Source: Baylisascaris procyonis
Taxonomy: Eukaryota; Nematoda; Chromadorea; Rhabditida; Ascarididae
Assembly (NCBI GenBank): GCA_037389465.1
Contig: JAZARR010000210.1
Coordinates: forward strand, 124,001 to 188,000
Reading direction: 5' to 3'
Length of the DNA stretch: 64,000 nt
Positions 11,659 to 64,000 of the stretch are shown here, one piece after another. The notes beneath the pieces are model-generated. The model was given only the letters and a program-made list of their open reading frames with translations, had not been told where the DNA came from and ran no database searches. Both the position numbers and the translations under genes were made by a program. Positions within the stretch are counted from its first letter, which is position 1. Each line of letters starts with the position of its first letter.

Positions 11659-13446
11659 TTTGCTTTGGTTGCATTTCTTAATTACGAACCAGCGACCTCA
11701 CTTCCTTGCTTTTATCAACGTTGTTGAATCTTGTTAGCGAGTAAACACGTTGAAATTGAAATCCCAGTTAGCAGCGTGCTGATTAGTGATAAAAGTATGC
11801 GAATCTAGGGTTTGCAGATGTGCTACTTAGAGGTTGTGGCAGACCCGAATATTTAAACCTGGTTATGATTTAGCATATAGATGTGGATGTGCTGTAGATA
11901 AGCACAAAGTTGCTGCATGTATGAAGTATAGGAAATACAAAAAAGTGGAAGGCTTGTTGTATATTATTCTTTTAGATGGAAAACATAGCAGCGTTCACGA
12001 ATATGCAAAAAACTAAGAGAAATTACTGGCAAGTTTCGGCTGAGCCAAATAATGCGTTCCGGTCGTGTCTGATTTACGAGGAAAATCCCAAAGCAGCAAC
12101 TGGTTATAATTTTTCTTAATGAACATTAAGGCCGACAAACACAGAACCGAATGCTGAACAACGCGACGATACTCATGATCGCCATATGCATGCATGAATC
12201 GACATTCTAAATGATCGGTCACCTTCTATAACATGCAATTGCCTAGTGCATTGTTGTATTGAGACACTATGTGATTGCATAGCTGCACAGCGCATTTGTC
12301 GAGTAGCGTCTTAATTGATGATCCACTGATTAACCTCCTGAACAATCTTGATTATGGTTCACATGCACTGCGACGACTTCCGTCTCTAAAATATTTGAAT
12401 AAAGGTGTGGGGAGGCTTTGTAATAACTCAAATTCCACAGGAAGATCTCTCAATGACCGAACGCTTCAAATGGCTAAGGGAAGTAGTACGAAACTGGTTG
12501 CCGTAAAACTTTTATTTCTCAAGCAAATGAAATTCAAATTTTATGAATTCTGAAATAAGTACTGGTCGCAGTAATGGCTCTATTAAGCATTCAATATTCG
12601 GTAAAGGTGAGTGGGGAGTGGTGAAATGAAGGGAAGAGGGTTGCAGAAGATTGTTTAGTGTGTCTCATGCATAGTGGTTTTGTGGTGAAGTTTAGAATCC
12701 TTTTGAACTTCTTCAGCAAGTGAAGATGCATCGAAGGGAGCTGTACAAACGGCATAAGAAAAAACCCTGATTTGATTTTTTTCTTGGCACAGTATGAAGC
12801 ATCGATGAGGTTTTTTCTTATATGAATACGCTGAAAAGAACTCCGAAATATTTATTATTCGCTGATATACCTAGTAGAAGAGCGGAAGAGGCTGGATTTG
12901 GGGCATTACAACCATCTGTATAATCAGCTAAGGATTTTGTTGGGAAAGTTTTCTGTCGGAGAAACCTGTCAGTGGTGTGCGGTCGCCTCGCTTTATTCAG
13001 CACATACAGTGTTGTATGTCGAATCTCAAACTTGGGTAATTGAACCTTTATGAACATACGCATACAGCAAAGATAATGATTCGGACATATTTGTAGAGTA
13101 AGAAATGTTGAAACAGTAAGAAAGCTTCCGAAAAATCCATGTCGACCTAAAAAAGGTCGAAACGGTTCGGAAGCTGCAGTAAAATTACGAATTGTTTGCA
13201 TCTATTTGTAGAAGTTCACGTTTATCAGTCACACTACTACCGTTATAGTAGATTTCTTTGTCGTTGCTTATCGTCAATTGCAAAGTTTTCTCATTAATGC
13301 TTCGATAATCAGAAGCATTAGCCAGCTACCCCATAGTTACATGATAATTCACGGTAAATACTTCGCATGCGAGCTCGTTCACACCTACTTTGATTGTTCC
13401 TTTCCTGGAGGTCCTAAGAATCTATTGTGTCACGAGTTTTGGAAAG
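11659..13446. promoter_or_regulatory. Divergent intergenic region between the minus-strand gene and lpd-3
   Basis: About 1.8 kb separates the ATG of the minus-strand gene (11658) from the first candidate lpd-3 coding exon. The region should hold both promoters, but I see no TATA box, initiator or conserved site that I could defend. Open frames at 12275-12553 (+) and 13201-12818 (-) have no coding-like composition or splice context. Confidence 0.4.
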
Positions 13447-13569
13447 ATGGCATATTTAAGGCGACAAGAAGAGGATGTCTCGATTCTCAAAGAACATCTC
13501 GATCGTGTGGTCGCATTCACATTCCGAGGCATGTGGTTTTTTTGCCTAATAATATTGCCGCAAGTGTAG
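13447..13569 (+). CDS. Possible true 5' exon (or upstream ORF) of lpd-3
   Basis: A 40-codon frame starts at ATG 13447 and reads MAYLRRQEEDVSILKEHLDR before a possible GTGGTC donor. Joining it in phase 0 to either TTTTCAG acceptor inside 13639-13672 would give an acidic helical segment just before the membrane anchor. Vertebrate BLTP1 has a comparable acidic N-terminal segment there (recalled: QLEDFLTEHN). Alternatively it is an upstream ORF or chance. The donor is weak. Confidence 0.35.
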   Translation: MAYLRRQEEDVSILKEHLDRVVAFTFRGMWFFCLIILPQV

Positions 13570-13638
13570 TTGTTTCGATGCTTCCTTAGTTTTTTTATGC
13601 TTAATTAAATTTTTCAATTGTTGTCATGCGGGAAGATA

Positions 13639-64000
<50,362 letters not shown>

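Noticed and set aside
12818..13201. 127-codon minus-strand ORF upstream of lpd-3
   Set aside because: No coding-like composition, splice partners or recognisable motif; consistent with chance.

Overview
The window is animal nuclear DNA, almost certainly from a nematode and probably a large-intron parasitic (strongylid-like) clade V species. The evidence is short exons bounded by GT donors and TTTCAG/TTGCAG acceptors, AT-rich introns of 0.04-3 kb, long (TA)n tracts, RTE-type and CR1/Jockey-type non-LTR fragments, and above all a nematode-style copy of one very large gene. The species call is inference; no rRNA, mitochondrial or other marker is present. There is no bacterial-style feature (operon, CRISPR, phage).

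Region 1 (1-11658): a probable multi-exon gene on the minus strand whose first exon starts at 11658. Two exons (11440-11658 and 10859-11101) join in phase into a helical, coiled-coil-like N-terminus. Several coding-looking frames further left (8.7, 4.3-3.7, 3.3-3.15, 1.8-1.2 and 0.4-0.2 kb) may belong to the same gene or to a second one. I do not recognise the product. This region also holds two long (TA)n tracts that flank a 168-bp foldback element with tRNA-like Pol III boxes (2243-2410), and a SINE copy (8727-8982).

Region 2 (11659-13446): about 1.8 kb between two divergent genes, with no recognised feature.

Region 3 (13447-64000, continuing off the right edge): one plus-strand gene of more than 50 kb and more than 40 exons, the nematode orthologue of BLTP1/KIAA1109/Tweek (C. 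elegans lpd-3), the giant bridge-like lipid transfer protein of ER-plasma membrane contacts. The N-terminal membrane anchor, the blocks around YGPWAD, DIFAFVP-W-NWID and GHALLSEDG-EYAW, the LYFLW-Cys block and many later blocks appear in the correct order. I placed exons by conserved blocks in the N-terminal half and mainly by open frame plus splice phase in the C-terminal half. Most neighbouring exons agree in phase. Three stretches are not resolved: the segment between exons 3 and 4, the segment at about 45.8-48.2 kb, and the true 5' end.

Repeats in the lpd-3 introns: three 3'-end copies of a CR1/Jockey-like LINE (25.5, 29.4-30.1 and 36.2-36.7 kb), all minus strand and so antisense to the gene; one RTE-type LINE 3' fragment (62.06-62.5 kb, minus); and a SINE at 42.0-42.3 kb whose last ~100 bp match the RTE tail, implying that the SINE family is moved by the RTE LINE. 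Six (TA)n tracts, several palindromes and a few tRNA-like relics complete the picture. I found no new enzymatic or defence system. The most unusual items are the foldback/Pol III-box element between TA tracts and the SINE-RTE tail sharing.
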